This document shows, piece by piece, positions 31,676-43,879 of a stretch of DNA of 64,000 bases. The position numbers were made by a program, and so were the translations under genes. Numbering within the stretch: the first letter of the stretch is position 1; the number at the start of each line of letters is the position of its first letter. The notes beneath the pieces were generated by a model, which saw nothing but the letters and a program-made list of their open reading frames with translations, was not told where the DNA came from and ran no database searches. Source of the stretch: Roridomyces roridus (taxonomy: Eukaryota; Basidiomycota; Agaricomycetes; Agaricales; Mycenaceae); assembly GCA_029378245.1 (NCBI GenBank), contig JARKIF010000011.1:1426001-1490000 (forward strand), given 5' to 3'.

Positions 31676-33788
31676 CCTTGTATTCCAGCCACAAACCAGC
31701 TCTATGAACCTTACTTGGAATGGATACCCAGCTGAATCTAATCGACCCAACTTCTGCGTCGGAAGCTCCCCGTGTTTCATCGTTGTATTCTCGTCGTTTT
31801 GCCACTGGCCGGCGATCGCCTCCCACGCACTGTACAGTTTCGTATGGGTCTTGTTATCTTTCCCTTGTATTAGACGTGTGTGGAATAGGCGGATGAATAG
31901 ACGAAGATTCAACGATCAGTTGCGGTCGGATCAGAAAGTGCACTTGTTTTGGCACCCGAAGCTGAGTAAGCACGCGGCTCTTGACTTCCACCCTCATCTT
32001 GGTTTCGCTGGATCCACCACGAACGAAGCTATCCTTTTCCTCACAATTCCCCCGGGTATTTTAGCTCATACGACGCTCTTAACGTGACTTTCGCTGTCCG
32101 CGTGGAATCTCTATGCAGCACCGTGAGTCCGTGACTCACCAGAGCCCGAGTCATTCATTGTCTGGATTCTGCTTCTCATGATCATCTGGATTATCTGAGG
32201 CTCCCGATACCGCCACAAATCCTTTTGCACCCTGCGAAACTCTCGTCTACACTCAACAAACGATATCTCCTAAGCAAAATCTCGTGAACGACCGGCTACT
32301 CAGCAACATCGATTGACCGCTCAGTCAGATCGAAGCAAATCTCTCTCGCAACTCTCCGAGCACGACTTAATTATCCATTTGGCCACATCCAGAAGCGATT
32401 GCTGCAGCTCCTTGAAGGAGGCTCACCGCAGAGTTGCTGACACGATCACAGTCTAAACGTTGCCCGGAAGGTCACGGTATCACAGAGACCTTGGGTATCG
32501 ACTTAACGGCCAACGAATGGGTTAAACCGCTGCAGTCAAGAGTATAACGGTCTTGCAAAGACGCGTCTTCGTTACATAATGCTAGTTCAAGGGGAACCAC
32601 ATGCACCGGTGAGTTGGATTGCTTCTCGCCCCATACGCATTCATTGACAGGCTGCACCAGATAGGTAGAGACTGGACATCCTCTGACCTCGTACGACTAT
32701 TTACTCTGCCATGCGGCGACCCATGCGCTCAAAGCTCACAATCATGCGGACGGACTACAAACAAGCCTCGTGGCCACTGTCTGTGAATGGGCGCTGTCAA
32801 GGGAAGTTTAACTGATGAATGCATTCACAGGACTCGAGGTCCGTGAGTAGTTTATCCGTGGGCCTTGAAAGCCTTGAAGTGCGGAACGGAACTGAATTAA
32901 CTATCCCACCAGGTGCGCTCCTCGAGCTCGGTACATACTATTATTCTTTGAAGAACAGACCCCACCACATAATTTCCGCCTTTCTTCGTCGCGGCGGGAC
33001 ATGCAAACGTCACAAATCACGTCGCTGTTTCGAAAATTCCGAGAGACCAGGATCATGATGTCGAATCATGTTCCCGCTCATTCGTCAACGCCATACCTCC
33101 GCCCCCCATCATCGGCCTCGTTCATTCTGAAAAGATCTTCCTTACGCTGAGGTACGTGATTTACATACTCAGCCGTCACATACTCAACCGTCGATACTTG
33201 CTGACAGTAAGGCAAGGTAATCTCGTCCGGGAATTCTCAGCGCGGATCTACTCGCGCTGCCCTGCCTAGAAGTGGTCTTTCACTTGCGCTTTGTTTCTCT
33301 ATGTTCTCTTCAGATGTACACCATTATGCATTCCGCTCTATCATCCTCCCTGATCAATCCATATCCTGGCTCCCGGTCAGAGGCTCACCTTATGGACACA
33401 ACAGATCTGCCGCCTCGCCTCCCAGCCTCTTGATCCTTAGCTCAAGCTCGACTTCCACCACCTCTAGTTGGACTCATCCGCGCGGAGCCGCTTCGATGTG
33501 ATTCTACGTCCTTTTAGAGAGTAGGCCTCGTGAAACTTGCCAAGCTGTGGACTTGTGTCGCTGATCGTTGTGTTCAAACTTGAAAGGGCTTGAGTCTCGA
33601 CTTCGGCGCTCAGTGCTGAGGAAAGGCAGAACAGTGGACGAGAGGTGAGGATGGTGTATACAGGAACCTGGTACCCGTCGGTAGCATGAACCACAGAATG
33701 AGGAGTGCAAAGGGGTCGCTAGCCTGTCTCGGATTCAGTTAGGGAACCTCACAGGCGAACAAAAAAGGTGACATGGCCACCCATAGAA
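31676..33788. other. gene-poor region; nothing recognised
   Basis: Open frames such as 31704-32087 show no family features, no convincing splice pattern and unremarkable composition. I see no RNA gene or mobile element here. Confidence 0.4.
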
Positions 33789-33879
33789 TGCATTAAGGGG
33801 GAATCGAACCCCCGGCGGGTCGAATGAAATGCATCATCACCAATGGCAACGACCCAGGTTACCACTACCCCATTAATGC
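33789..33879 (-). tRNA. tRNA-Gly(GCC) with a 20-nt intron
   Basis: On the minus strand GCATTAA pairs perfectly with TTAATGC. The D-arm region GGGGTAGTGGTAACC fits an A-box. The anticodon stem is GGTCG with CGACC, and the loop begins TTGCCA, giving anticodon GCC after T33. An intron of 20 nt starting TTGGTGATG follows position 37, the standard place for nuclear tRNA introns. The T-arm is GGGGG-TTCGATT-CCCCC, and the discriminator is A, as expected for glycine. In contrast to the tRNA-like repeats in this window, every arm pairs. Confidence 0.9.
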
Positions 33880-34749
33880 GATGACGAGGGCCATGTCACG
33901 CCAATACAGCCTCTGCTTGCTCGTGGGATCGAGCGTAATCAAGACTATCAGCGGTACATCAAATACCATCAACGGCGGAGTTACCTTGCTAGTTCTAGGA
34001 GATTGATTCATCATCAAGTTGAAGTACCGGACCCCGGTGGCCGCTGATCCTCTCTCTCTCTTTTCCCACACCACAGGCAAACATCAAGGTGCCTCCTGCG
34101 GCAATCTCGTGTATAGTATTATCTTCGCTGAAGCCAATGTCACTTCGCAGCCTAGCAAGCTCGCTGTTTGATTCCGCTGGAAGGTGTATTTCCGTGAAAC
34201 CACGGCCTTTTTGATGTTCATGTCTAATTCGGTTTGAACTGGGCATGAATACCTGTTGAGTAGCAGGTAGATACCTTGCCATTTTCATCGCCGTTGGGCG
34301 GTGGTTCAACTCCACCTAACGTTCCAGCTAAGAGCTTACCATCATCCCTTGAGCCCGAGTGCATCCGAATGACGACATTCTCATTCGCCGTAATTAGCTT
34401 CCATTCTTCACCATCTGCATCGACTTGTTGTCTGAATTCTTGATGTGTGTTAGATTGGCGCTTGAGACGCCGCAGGAATACATTCACGCCGCGGCGGAGC
34501 GGCCGGATCCCATAGCCACTTCCGGGACTCGGAAATCTGTGGGTCCAACGAACAAATTGCATGATCAAAATCCAATGGCAACCGAGACGTCCTTCGTCTC
34601 GTACTGACTGATGCGATTCGACTTATGTAGTTCGGCGGCCTAAGTGTCAGCCTTTTCGAAACCCGCGCACTTCAACCGAAGATCCTCAATATCATATGTA
34701 CTCGCGTTGCCACTGAGGATGTCGGCACTTGGCTACCGCAGACAAAGAC
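33880..34749. other. gene-poor region; nothing recognised
   Basis: No gene, RNA or repeat recognised. Open frames on the minus strand (33995-34315 and 34224-34568) overlap and look like chance frames. Confidence 0.4.
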
Positions 34750-35380
34750 ACGCGGGGTCGGCGGCATTTCAAGATCACAGTTGCGCGGCCCTCCGCACCA
34801 GACCTGGGATTGGAAACCCAGTTGAAAAACTCCAGCATCCGGAGGGCCAGACCCTCTAACACGCGTGGACCCTTTCTGGAAATCCGTTCATCATCTGGGC
34901 GCACGGTTTCGATTCCCAATCTATCTGGCCAGTCTTTTTTTCTTTTTTCTTTTTTGCTGACCAGGGCGCAGTTCAGAGTTGCGTGTCCCTCCGTTAGCAC
35001 AGGCGGATTTTGAAAAAATGCTGTTCAACAGCGGTGGCTTCGTCGACTGTCGGAGACTTCAGAAGAAACGACAAGGATCCAGCGCTGCAAGACGAGTCGG
35101 CGCCTCGCTTGAAATCCGTTCATCATCTGCACGGTTTCGATTCCGCTCAAACTGTTGCAGTATTTTTGATGAACCAAAAACGCAGCGGCGGCATCCAGAT
35201 CTCGGATTGCGTGGCCCTCTGCCAATCCGACCCTCCTTCCCAATCGCAAGGTCAACAGCATCTGAATTTAGCGATCCTGTTGGTTCTCTCAACTTGAAAA
35301 GGCTAAATTCGGAACATGACGCGTCCGGCCGGCCTTGTTTCTGGCCTCTTGTGTTAGCCTGCCTTCTTGTTCAGTCATTC
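34750..35380. repeat. cluster of a dispersed repeat
   Basis: At least two units in direct orientation: each has a TTGCG-GCCCTCCG type start, then AAATCCGTTCATCATCTG and GCACGGTTTCGATTC. The motif lies at 34886 and 35118; a further partial start (GGATTGCGTGGCCCTCTG) is at about 35204. A related copy lies at 29.5 kb. The CGGTTTCGATTCC core resembles a tRNA B-box, so a SINE origin is possible. Confidence 0.45.
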
Positions 35381-37377
35381 TAATTTGTCTGCCGTCCGAC
35401 TACGTGTACCCGCCGTCTATCCAATAAGGTGCTTGTACCCATGCCATTCCGCACAGCAGATGTTTCAAGTTGAAGAAGTTACCTTGCTTGTCAAGGTCTC
35501 TGGAGACCCTTAATTACCTAATCCGGATGTAACCCGACAAGACCTTCCGATCATGATTGATCAAAGCTGACATGATATCATCTCTGAGTTTGAATCCAGA
35601 ATCCACCGCTGACATCAACGCCCACCACCCTTGTCTTCCTCAACCTCTCTACTACTTATTTCTGCCGCCACCTTGGTCAGGCGGAAACCCGCCGAATATT
35701 GATCTCACTGCTGGCTGGACCAACGACGCGCGCCAACAAATGCTCCCTTGAATGCTCCCACTGGCAGACTACAGTTACTGGCAAGTTACTACTGGTAGGC
35801 TGAGCTAGCTGGCTCCTCAATCCTACATAGTAGTACCTTGCTTTGTTGACCGCAAGCCCCGAGCTCGCCGGAGCAGAGGCCCAGTGTACAAAAGTCCCCC
35901 CCCCCCCCCCGCAAATTCTGTATCAATCGACGGCGCAAGTTCCTTACATTTCTGGTTCGGAACATGACGGAGTGACTGATAGGCTACACCCGGACCCTGA
36001 GCCCGGGTCGCCGCGGCGGAGCAGCCTCCCTCTGCTTGCTCTGCCGTGCGCTTCCCTTCTATAGGCGGGCAGACAAATCCCACTGTGGCGTCGGTCAGCA
36101 CGTTGCATCTGTGTCAAGTTAGCTCACCTCTTCGCACCACAATCCCGTCACAGTGCTAGCAAGCCAAGAAAAGTGGTAGCCTAATACCTGGGCTCACTGG
36201 CAGCTTCCACCACGATGCATTGAAATCATCCGCCTCGCTGCTTATTGTTTGGAATCCTGTGGTACATCCCTCTCCCCGTTTCCTGTCTCTCATTAAAATA
36301 TACACAAAGTGAACAGAGAACTCAGATTCCAACGCGAGGGCCCGGGAATGCAATTCCCAAACAAATTCTGCAAGCAAGGTCTCCTCCGACACAGTCGGAG
36401 CTTCCCAGTTGAAAAGCGCACCCGAAATGAACTCTGCGGTGATTGTGATGTAGTAAGTACTGGGGGGAAAAAATGAGGGTTCAAGACTATCTGAGCGCCA
36501 ATCTGAGCCCCTGTTTCGAATTCGGTGGGAGGTAGGGTGGCGGCTAGGAGGGATTGGTTGTCAGGATATGGTGGGTGAGTGAGAGTCTCTCTGAAGTAAA
36601 CGCCAAGCACACGCATACTCAGCTCTGCGAATCTGAATGACGAATCGGCAACTCAAGATTGCAGGCCTGTCTGCTGTCTTTGCGTTGCGAGTTGACGCGG
36701 GAGCACATAGCATTTATGTACCATCTTTGAAATTCCAAGACACGGCCAGAGCCTTGCGCGTCCCCGGCTTGATTTCATTTCCACTTTAAAAAGAACAACC
36801 AAGTAGGTGGGTCTTCGAATTCAAATTCGAGCTGTAAATCATGACTCACTCAGATAGGGGGATCCGCGTGCAGTTGTCATAGTGTTCGGAGGTTCGGAGG
36901 GTTGGTGAGAATCTGAACTTGTGGTATGTAGCTCTCGGAAATTTCCTGAATCGATTTGAGAGGGGTGGATGGTCCTGGCGCCGGCGCCTCTACTCATCCG
37001 AGCTTCCATTCAACGGTTGGATTCCTAGTCCTCGACCGATGTATGCATCCCAGCGAAGGTGAGACTAGTAAAAGCTAAAACAGCAAGAAGTCCAGTCGAA
37101 GAAGCTCCTGTTGTCCCTGGAGACGGGAAATGGGCGTCGTTTTGTGAACGGAGAAAGTGAGTTAGTTCCTAATTCGAGGTGATGAGTCAACTTGGGCGTC
37201 CAAACTACCACATGCAGAATATGTAAACTGCTATACCCTCTTGAATGCCCTTCTCCTCGTGTGATTGCAGGTCGACGTGATACATCCATCCATCATTCCA
37301 CTCACAGTAGGAAATGCCCTTACCTCGTGGTGTTGAGCGTGAAGGTGGGAGGACGAGATATAAAAACGGAACCTGGG
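35381..37377. other. gene-poor region with a 15-base poly-C run
   Basis: No gene is recognised. A run of 15 C lies at 35896-35910. Frames on either strand show no domain or splice logic. Confidence 0.45.
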
Positions 37378-38330
37378 AAATGAATACATCCGATGAAGGA
37401 ATTGATGTTCCAGCCCCAACTCTCGGTACTCCACCGACGACGACGACGAGGTAAATCCCGGAGAAGTTGATTTACTTAGATGAGAGTGTGAAGTTGAAGT
37501 TCATGCCATAACAGCAAACGACAGGTACAGAATTGCACATGACGGCACTGTAGAGTCCAGGCTCGTACAAGATGCATGAAACAAGAGACTCTAATTTGGT
37601 CAGATTTGACTTGAGGCCGACAGAGACAAGACGAACGTCGAATAAGCGATGGTCCCTGAGATGACGACAAAACTCAGTATGTTGTTGAACGTTGCGCCCC
37701 AGATACCAGAATTCCCACCCTTCCGTCTTGTCTTTTTTCCTAGCAACCGAAGCCGAGGATGAATAGCATAAGTAACTTGTGATATTTAGCTGAGCTGAGC
37801 GCCCGTACGCGTGCGAGGGAGATGTGTGAGAACAAAACGTAGGAAATGAATACATCCGATGAAGGAATCCGTCGACCGTTTGGGGATGCAGGGGGGGGAA
37901 TTTGAAATGAGTTTTTCTGTCAGCGACTACAGACTCGACGACGAGGTAAATCTTGGCAGAGAAGTTGATTTACATAGATGATAGATGAGGTGAGTGGTGC
38001 CATACCTGTGAGCGTCGACGTTTCTGGTTGTCACTTGACATATGTGCACGGACGGGTGACTCGGGGAGTGAGCGAACGAAAAAGGGTGCACAATCGAACA
38101 AGGATTTCACCAGGGCGGAAGAGTCCAGAGTCCAGACAATGTGTTTCATGAAGCAAGAGAGTCTGAATTGGTTAGATTTCAAGGCAGAGTCCAGACGGAC
38201 GTCGAAATAAGCGATGGTCCCTGAGATGATTCCAGTATGCTGTTGGATGTTGAACCCTAGATACTCACACACCCACCACCCTCCGTCTTCGTCTCCTCCG
38301 TTTTTTTCTCTGCGAACCGCACCCGGGTCC
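37378..38330. repeat. degenerate tandem duplication, period about 467 bp
   Basis: TGAATACATCCGATGAAGGA occurs at about 37381 and 37847. AGAAGTTGATTTAC follows at about 37463 and 37958, and GCGATGGTCCCTGAGATGA at about 37646 and 38210. The two units share these blocks in the same order but have diverged by indels. No coding potential is evident. Confidence 0.65.
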
Positions 38331-38905
38331 CGAAGATGTCGATGAATAGCAGAGTATAGAATTTGTAGCCGAAATTAAATCTCCTTATGTGAGTAGTTTG
38401 AAAAAAGCTGCGGTCGCCGGTGGCTCTGGAGTCTGGATTCTCTGTATTTGTATGTACACTCGTTTGAGAGTTAGGCGAGGCGGGCGGGCGGAGAGAGTGA
38501 GACTGTGGGAGCCGAACTTCCGTTGTTATTCCGCCGAAGGAGACTCGGACTCCAAGTGCTGGCGAACCGACGAATTTTCTGCACCGACGCTCTGCCATCG
38601 GCTGGGGGACAGTCTTAATGAGCTTGCACGGGACTAGGACTGTGTGGGTCTACTTGCACGCGCCGCGGGGGTGGTGTGTGGTACTCGCAGAAATTCCAGA
38701 AACGGCACAAGGCACCCGATCTCGATCTTGAAATGATCCCGATCGCTTAGTCCGGCAAACAAAGACCAAACAACACCCACGCCTGCATAAAGTACCTCCC
38801 ATGACCGAAAGCTGCCCGAATAATCGCGATACCCCCGACCCGAACTCTCCCCCGAACCAGAAATGCCCGTAGAACGAACGAGAGGATCTAGGCGTGCTGG
38901 TGCAG
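38331..38905. other. upstream region of the HMG-box gene
   Basis: No feature recognised apart from being the 5' flank. No TATA box was found close to the start codon. Confidence 0.4.
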
Positions 38906-40294
38906 ATGGTGAGTGACAGAATCTCTCTCTACGCCGCCTCTGACGAAGGACAAGGCGCGAATTTGGTGTGGACCGAGCCTGCTGTGGCGCCCACGGGTGG
39001 TGTGGCGTTTGCGACGAACCTGACACCCACTGCGTTCGCTGAGGAGTCTATCGACGTCCCCGACACATCCAGCAGCTTCTTCTTCTTCGAGCCACCGACG
39101 ACGCCCACCAAACGCGTGTCCCACAAACGCAAGGCCACTCCCTCTCCTTCTACGTCTTCCTCTCCTCCTCCTCCTCCTGCAACCCAGCAGCAGCAGCACA
39201 TTCCCCGTCCACCCAACGCCTTCATCCTCTTCCGCTCTGCGTTCATCCGTTCTGGCGCCGTCCCTGCCTCCTCCGAGCCCTCGCACGCCACACTCAGCAC
39301 GATCGCAGGCCTCGCATGGACCGCCCTCGCTCCCGCCGCGCGTGGGACTTGGCACGAAAAGGCACGCAAAGCGAGGGAGGAGCATGCAAAGCGGTTTCCT
39401 GGCTATGCGTTTCGACCTAAACGCGGGTCTGCTGGAGATGGTGGGACGGATGCCCCGGAGGAAGTGAAGCTGACGACGACGAAGAAGAAGAAGGAAGCGC
39501 CGCCTAAGCGACGGACACGCGAGACTGCCCCTGCTGACATGGAGCGATGCGCTCATATTGCCAAGCTCATCGCCCAAGGCAGGTCTGGTGCCGAGCTCGA
39601 AGGGGAGGTCAAGGCGTTCGATGCAGAGCGTGGGGAACGTGTGGTCGAGGTGCGGTGGGAGAGCGAAAAGGAGGTCAAGACCACCAAGACGACCAAGGTC
39701 CGCAAGACGTCTACCGCTGTCCGACGTCGTGTCAAGTCGGAGCCCACGCCACCTGCATCCTCGTCGTCAGAGTCGGAGCCCACGACCCCCACGTCCCCAG
39801 TGGGTCCATTCGACTTTGACTTTCTCGACCTCCTCCCGCTCGACCTGGATATCCCCTCCTCCCCCATCGACGACGCCACGGCGTTTGCGTGGCCATCCGT
39901 CCCTCCCTCTCCTGCGCTCTCATACGCCTCAGCCACCTACAACGCGTTTGGCAGCTCCAGCCCAATCGACACTGCACCGTCGTCACCCGTCCTCTCCTAC
40001 GCCTCACCCGCCCTCTCCTCCTCCTCCTCGTTATCATCGTTGTCCGCAGCCTCCTCGGCGTGGAGCTCCCTTGACGATTTGTCATCGCTCGCTTCATTTG
40101 GCTGCGGGTCTGCGCCGCCCGCCGCCTTTGATCTGTCGTCGTGTGGTGCTGGGCTCGAGATGTATAACGCGTACGATGCCAGCACGACGCTCCAGTTTGA
40201 GCTCGATCATCTTGGGATGGGCGTGGGCGTGGGCATGGAGGGGATGCAGTATGTGCCCGAGTACTTGCCGGCTACGACTGCTGCTACGTGGTGA
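38906..40294 (+). CDS. HMG-box transcription factor
   Basis: One uninterrupted frame of 462 residues from the ATG at 38906. Residues about 99-175 form a sequence-specific (MATA/SOX-type) HMG box: PRPPNAFILFRSAFIR, HATLSTIAGLAWTALAPAAR, WHEKARKAREEHAKRFPGYA, with the RPPNAFILFR start typical of fungal members. Such proteins bend DNA at the minor groove and act in the nucleus. A basic block (PKRRTRETAPADMERCAH) follows. The rest is serine/proline-rich and acidic with FDFDFLDLLPLDLDIPSS, a plausible activation region. Agaricomycetes have many such proteins, some acting in mating and fruiting, but nothing here identifies a mating-type locus. An intron starting at GTGAGT just after the ATG is a minor alternative. 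Confidence 0.85.
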   Translation: MVSDRISLYAASDEGQGANLVWTEPAVAPTGGVAFATNLTPTAFAEESIDVPDTSSSFFFFEPPTTPTKRVSHKRKATPSPSTSSSPPPPPATQQQQHIPRPPNAFILFRSAFIRSGAVPASSEPSHATLSTIAGLAWTALAPAARGTWHEKARKAREEHAKRFPGYAFRPKRGSAGDGGTDAPEEVKLTTTKKKKEAPPKRRTRETAPADMERCAHIAKLIAQGRSGAELEGEVKAFDAERGERVVEVRWESEKEVKTTKTTKVRKTSTAVRRRVKSEPTPPASSSSESEPTTPTSPVGPFDFDFLDLLPLDLDIPSSPIDDATAFAWPSVPPSPALSYASATYNAFGSSSPIDTAPSSPVLSYASPALSSSSSLSSLSAASSAWSSLDDLSSLASFGCGSAPPAAFDLSSCGAGLEMYNAYDASTTLQFELDHLGMGVGVGMEGMQYVPEYLPATTAATW

Positions 40295-40974
40295 CGATGA
40301 TACCCTCCCTCCCCTCCTCTTCTTGCTATCGGATGGATCCTATAGACGGTTTGTTGTTGTACTACTCACTTACCCCCACTCCCTCCTTACTCGCGCTACC
40401 CTCTTTCTTGTTTATTCAATGTAATAGTATTGTGATGTACGAATACGATATCGAATAGACTCACTACTTACCTCTCTGCCCTTGCCCAGGCCTCTACCCT
40501 TGCCCTTGCCCTGCCGCCGGAAAACGAGGGGGAATTCGCTTCGTGCCTGCCCCGTGTACGCCGCGGCACATGTATCCCAGTGACATGAACAATCTAATCA
40601 GAAATTCCATAGCTTACCCCATGGCTATCGGCCCGCCGCCGCTACGTTCTCGTGTGAATGAACTTTAATTTTTTTTGGCCTTGTCCGACGGCTTCCTTGT
40701 CCGAGGGATGAAGCGTGGGAGGGTTACGTACGTACTTGATAATTAATTGGAATCGGTGTTATTGATATTAATTATTGTCAGGAAGGAGGGTTAGGGCGGA
40801 GATGACGAGTAGCTCAGCTGGTCATGAGAGGTATGACGAGCGCTGAGGGAGGGAGGGAGGGAGGGAGGGAGAGAAGACGAGCCGGAAGGGTCGGCATTCG
40901 ATCAGATCATGAGCGTGATCACCGGCATGCGCGGAAGATTATGATAACTTGACGTCGGCCTCGGCGCGGAATCA
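40295..40974. repeat. intergenic with (GGGA)n microsatellite
   Basis: A GGGA repeat of about seven units lies at 40846-40873. AATTCAATTCAGTTCAGTT at about 40980 is also low-complexity. No gene recognised. Confidence 0.6.
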
Positions 40975-42600
40975 AAATTCAATTCAATTCAGTTCAGTTC
41001 AATTCAGTTGGATGGCAGACACCACGGAGCGGAATGGAACGGAATCTAGTGGTTAGTACCGGTTAATGCCCAGGTGGAGGGACGGTATGACCCCTGGACG
41101 CCGTCGGATCGAGTGTGCCGTCGCAGCCCAGCCCGAGTACCGCAAAAAAGAATCCCAAGGCAGGCCTGCCGCCTGTTTGAAGTGAGCCCCTTCGCACCAG
41201 GCGCAGAGAGACTCGAATGAATATCCAACCCCCCATTGACTGCGGTAGGTTCAAAGACTCGAGTCGAGATTGTTGGAGTTGAGATGGGCGGGGGGTGCAG
41301 GATGGCATCCACGACGACTTGAAAGGAATCACCGCACCGATCGACGGCTTCGTATCGGGACTTGACTCCCCTGAGAGTCGAATGAATATCCAACACGGAA
41401 GCCGCTGACGTCGAAATTGAAAAGAGCTTCGATGTCGATGTGGAATGCAGGCCGAATGCGGTAGGTTCAAAGAACTCAGAGTCGTCGAGAATTTTGTGGA
41501 GTTGAGTCGAGTTGAGGTGAGCAAGAAAGGACTGCTTGAGCAGATCGGGAGACTTCCCGCCTGTCCTGCCACTCCCCGTAGAGGAGAACGCGGACGCGGG
41601 AATTCGTTCTGAATGATCGTCAAACAAAAGTTTAATGGCTCACACAGCCAACATGGCGATGCACCGAATCGAACGGTGAATCGTGAATTTCAGCAGCGGT
41701 ACAGGTTGGCTCGAGTACTGAGTGATAGATAGACAGTGATTGGACCTGGAGCAGGAATGGAATGGAGTCAACGACTCAAGAGTCGTCGATAAGTTTGCAG
41801 TCGAGTTGAGTGAGCAATTTCGCACCAATCTTTCAGTTATCCTGCTCTCCGTAGAGGAGAAGGCGGACGACTATAATCGATACTCAAAAAACACGGCTAT
41901 GCCTCACCAAATGGCGATGGCCCGAATCGAACGGTGCCCGCTCGCGACTGTGCTCGGTGAACGGTGCAGCTGTACATACAGGTTGGCTGAATGCATGGGA
42001 TTTGGCCACGGAGTGAAATGGAAATGGAAGACAAGGCAAAGGGACTTGACGGATTGGAACTGGGACAGATCATGGCATTGTGGGTCCCGGTATCGGATTG
42101 GTTGAAATGCTGAATTGCGAGCTGTGCGATTGCCACGAAGACCAAGAGGCAGAGTTGAGGAGAATGACCCAGCCTGTTCTACCGTCTGGATCTTGCTTAT
42201 CTACAATTATTGGGGCGTAAGGAAGTATTCAAAGTATTCACGAGAGTCTCGTTCCAGTGTCGCAGCTTCGATGTGAACCACAGGCCGAATCCGGTAGGTT
42301 GAAAGAGTCGTCGAATTGAACCGTTCACACAGAGTTGGTGGCGTATCACATCCATGGTCAGGTTCCAGCCTTGTTCTTTCAACAAGCCGCGTCGCAGGAA
42401 TGGAAGAGAAGAGAAGCTCTAGATCTTGAAACTCGACAGATTCGAACAGAATCATTGCCTTGTGGGTCCATGCATCATGAGTTTAAATGTTGAATTGCAA
42501 CCTGTGCGATGACAACCCCACGCCGTCCGAGAGTCGAAGTTGAATTCAGGTTTGAGATGAGAATGACCGAGTCTCGTGTAGCCTGTTCCACAACGTAGCG
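40975..42600. repeat. degenerate repeat array with tRNA-like T-arm words
   Basis: Recurring blocks: CGAATGAATATCCAAC at 41215 and 41383; GCGGTAGGTTCAAAGA at 41239 and 41459 with a variant at 42290; GTAGAGGAGAA at 41578 and 41852; GGCCGAAT at several places. CCGAATCGAACGGTG occurs at 41664 and 41932 and recalls the T-arm of the tRNA-like repeats. A frame at 41046-41627 runs through these units and is judged non-coding. Confidence 0.5.
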
Positions 42601-43879
42601 TGTCAGTATTCACGAGGTAGAAAAGTGAGGACCACATAGATTATCGCAGGGGAATTGCCGAAAGCCGAGATTGGAACAGAATAGCATCGCTGACACTGTG
42701 GGTCCCTGCATCGCGGCGTTAGGAGTTGACTCGACAAAGTACTAGTTGCAATTGCAACGACGGCGTCTCCATTTCAAGGCATCTCCTTGTTCGGGTGTAC
42801 GGCGATTAGATTGGAGGATTTATTCTTGACTCGAGCGCTTGATTGACGTTGAAGTTCTATCGCAGTTTGCAGGAAGGGGTGGCTCATTTGCTGGGAAGTG
42901 AGTAGCTGAGCTCGGCGCGGCGAACAACTGAGAAAGAGTCTCCGCCAATTGAAATGAATCTGCCCATCTTGCTTCGCAGTCTGGATTGATTTGCCAAGTA
43001 CCATCTCAGTTCCGACGGCGTCTTGGAGGAAGGGAAGGGAAGGGTATAATCTACTCCACCGAGGCGCGGTGAATCAGGCATCACGATCCTGATCGCAGTC
43101 TGGCTCCGACGACGACGTTAAATCGGAAGTGATTGTGAAGAGCGCTAGCTCTCTGTCCAGACTCCGGACTCCAGTGTGCAGTGAAATGCTATTGGCAACC
43201 GAGCAGAGCAATGCGGAGAATAATAAGCCGAACAACGACAGGATCTAGACGCAGACTGAGCTCGAGGTTGATTGATTCATTGAATGAACGAGTCCGAGGC
43301 GGTACTAGTACTTGTGGGAGGGCCATTTGAGTTCACAGCGATGCCCGGGTTAGATTAGACTCGTGCTTGTTCTTGCATGTGGATTCATTCATTTATCTTG
43401 AACTTTCCGGGTCTCGCCGCTGGCCTGTGTTTCATTGAAGGCACAATATCAGCCATGGGGTCTTCGAATCCATGTGAGTGGGAGCCCCAGTGGATGAATG
43501 AATGAATACTCACGCGTACACCGGGCTTCCGAGGAATTTGCGGGAGTTCAACTGAAGCCGCCTCCATACCGACCTTGTAATCTCCCAAATCTACGCAGTG
43601 AGGTGGAATACAAGGTGTACCCCGCATAGTACAAGGCAAAAGAAAACAATACCCACCCCCATTGTCCGTGGGAGGAGATCGCCGGCCTGAGCGACGAGAA
43701 TACAACGATGAAACGCGCAGATCTTCCGAGTCTGAGGCAGGTGATTCGGTCGATTAGATGATGAGATTAGAAGCTAGCTGGGTAGATTGCCGGATGCGGG
43801 GACATTCATTCTAAGTAAGGTTCACGATTGAAGGCGGATTTGTGGCTGGGTTCTGGTGTGGATGTATTGAGCGGAGAAC
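42601..43879. other. gene-poor region; nothing recognised
   Basis: No gene or element recognised. CGACGACGTTAAATCGGAAG at about 43106 is a weak echo of the 37.4-38.3 kb repeat. Confidence 0.4.

Noticed and set aside
31704..32087. 127-residue plus-strand frame in the gene-poor middle
   Set aside because: No homology cue, and no conservation with another copy in the window.
38906..40294. Mating-type locus based on the HMG-box gene
   Set aside because: No homeodomain pair, pheromone or receptor gene nearby; HMG-box genes are numerous in Agaricomycetes.
41046..41627. 193-residue open frame on the minus strand
   Set aside because: It runs through a degenerate repeat array whose units recur out of frame; no domain or splice pattern supports coding.
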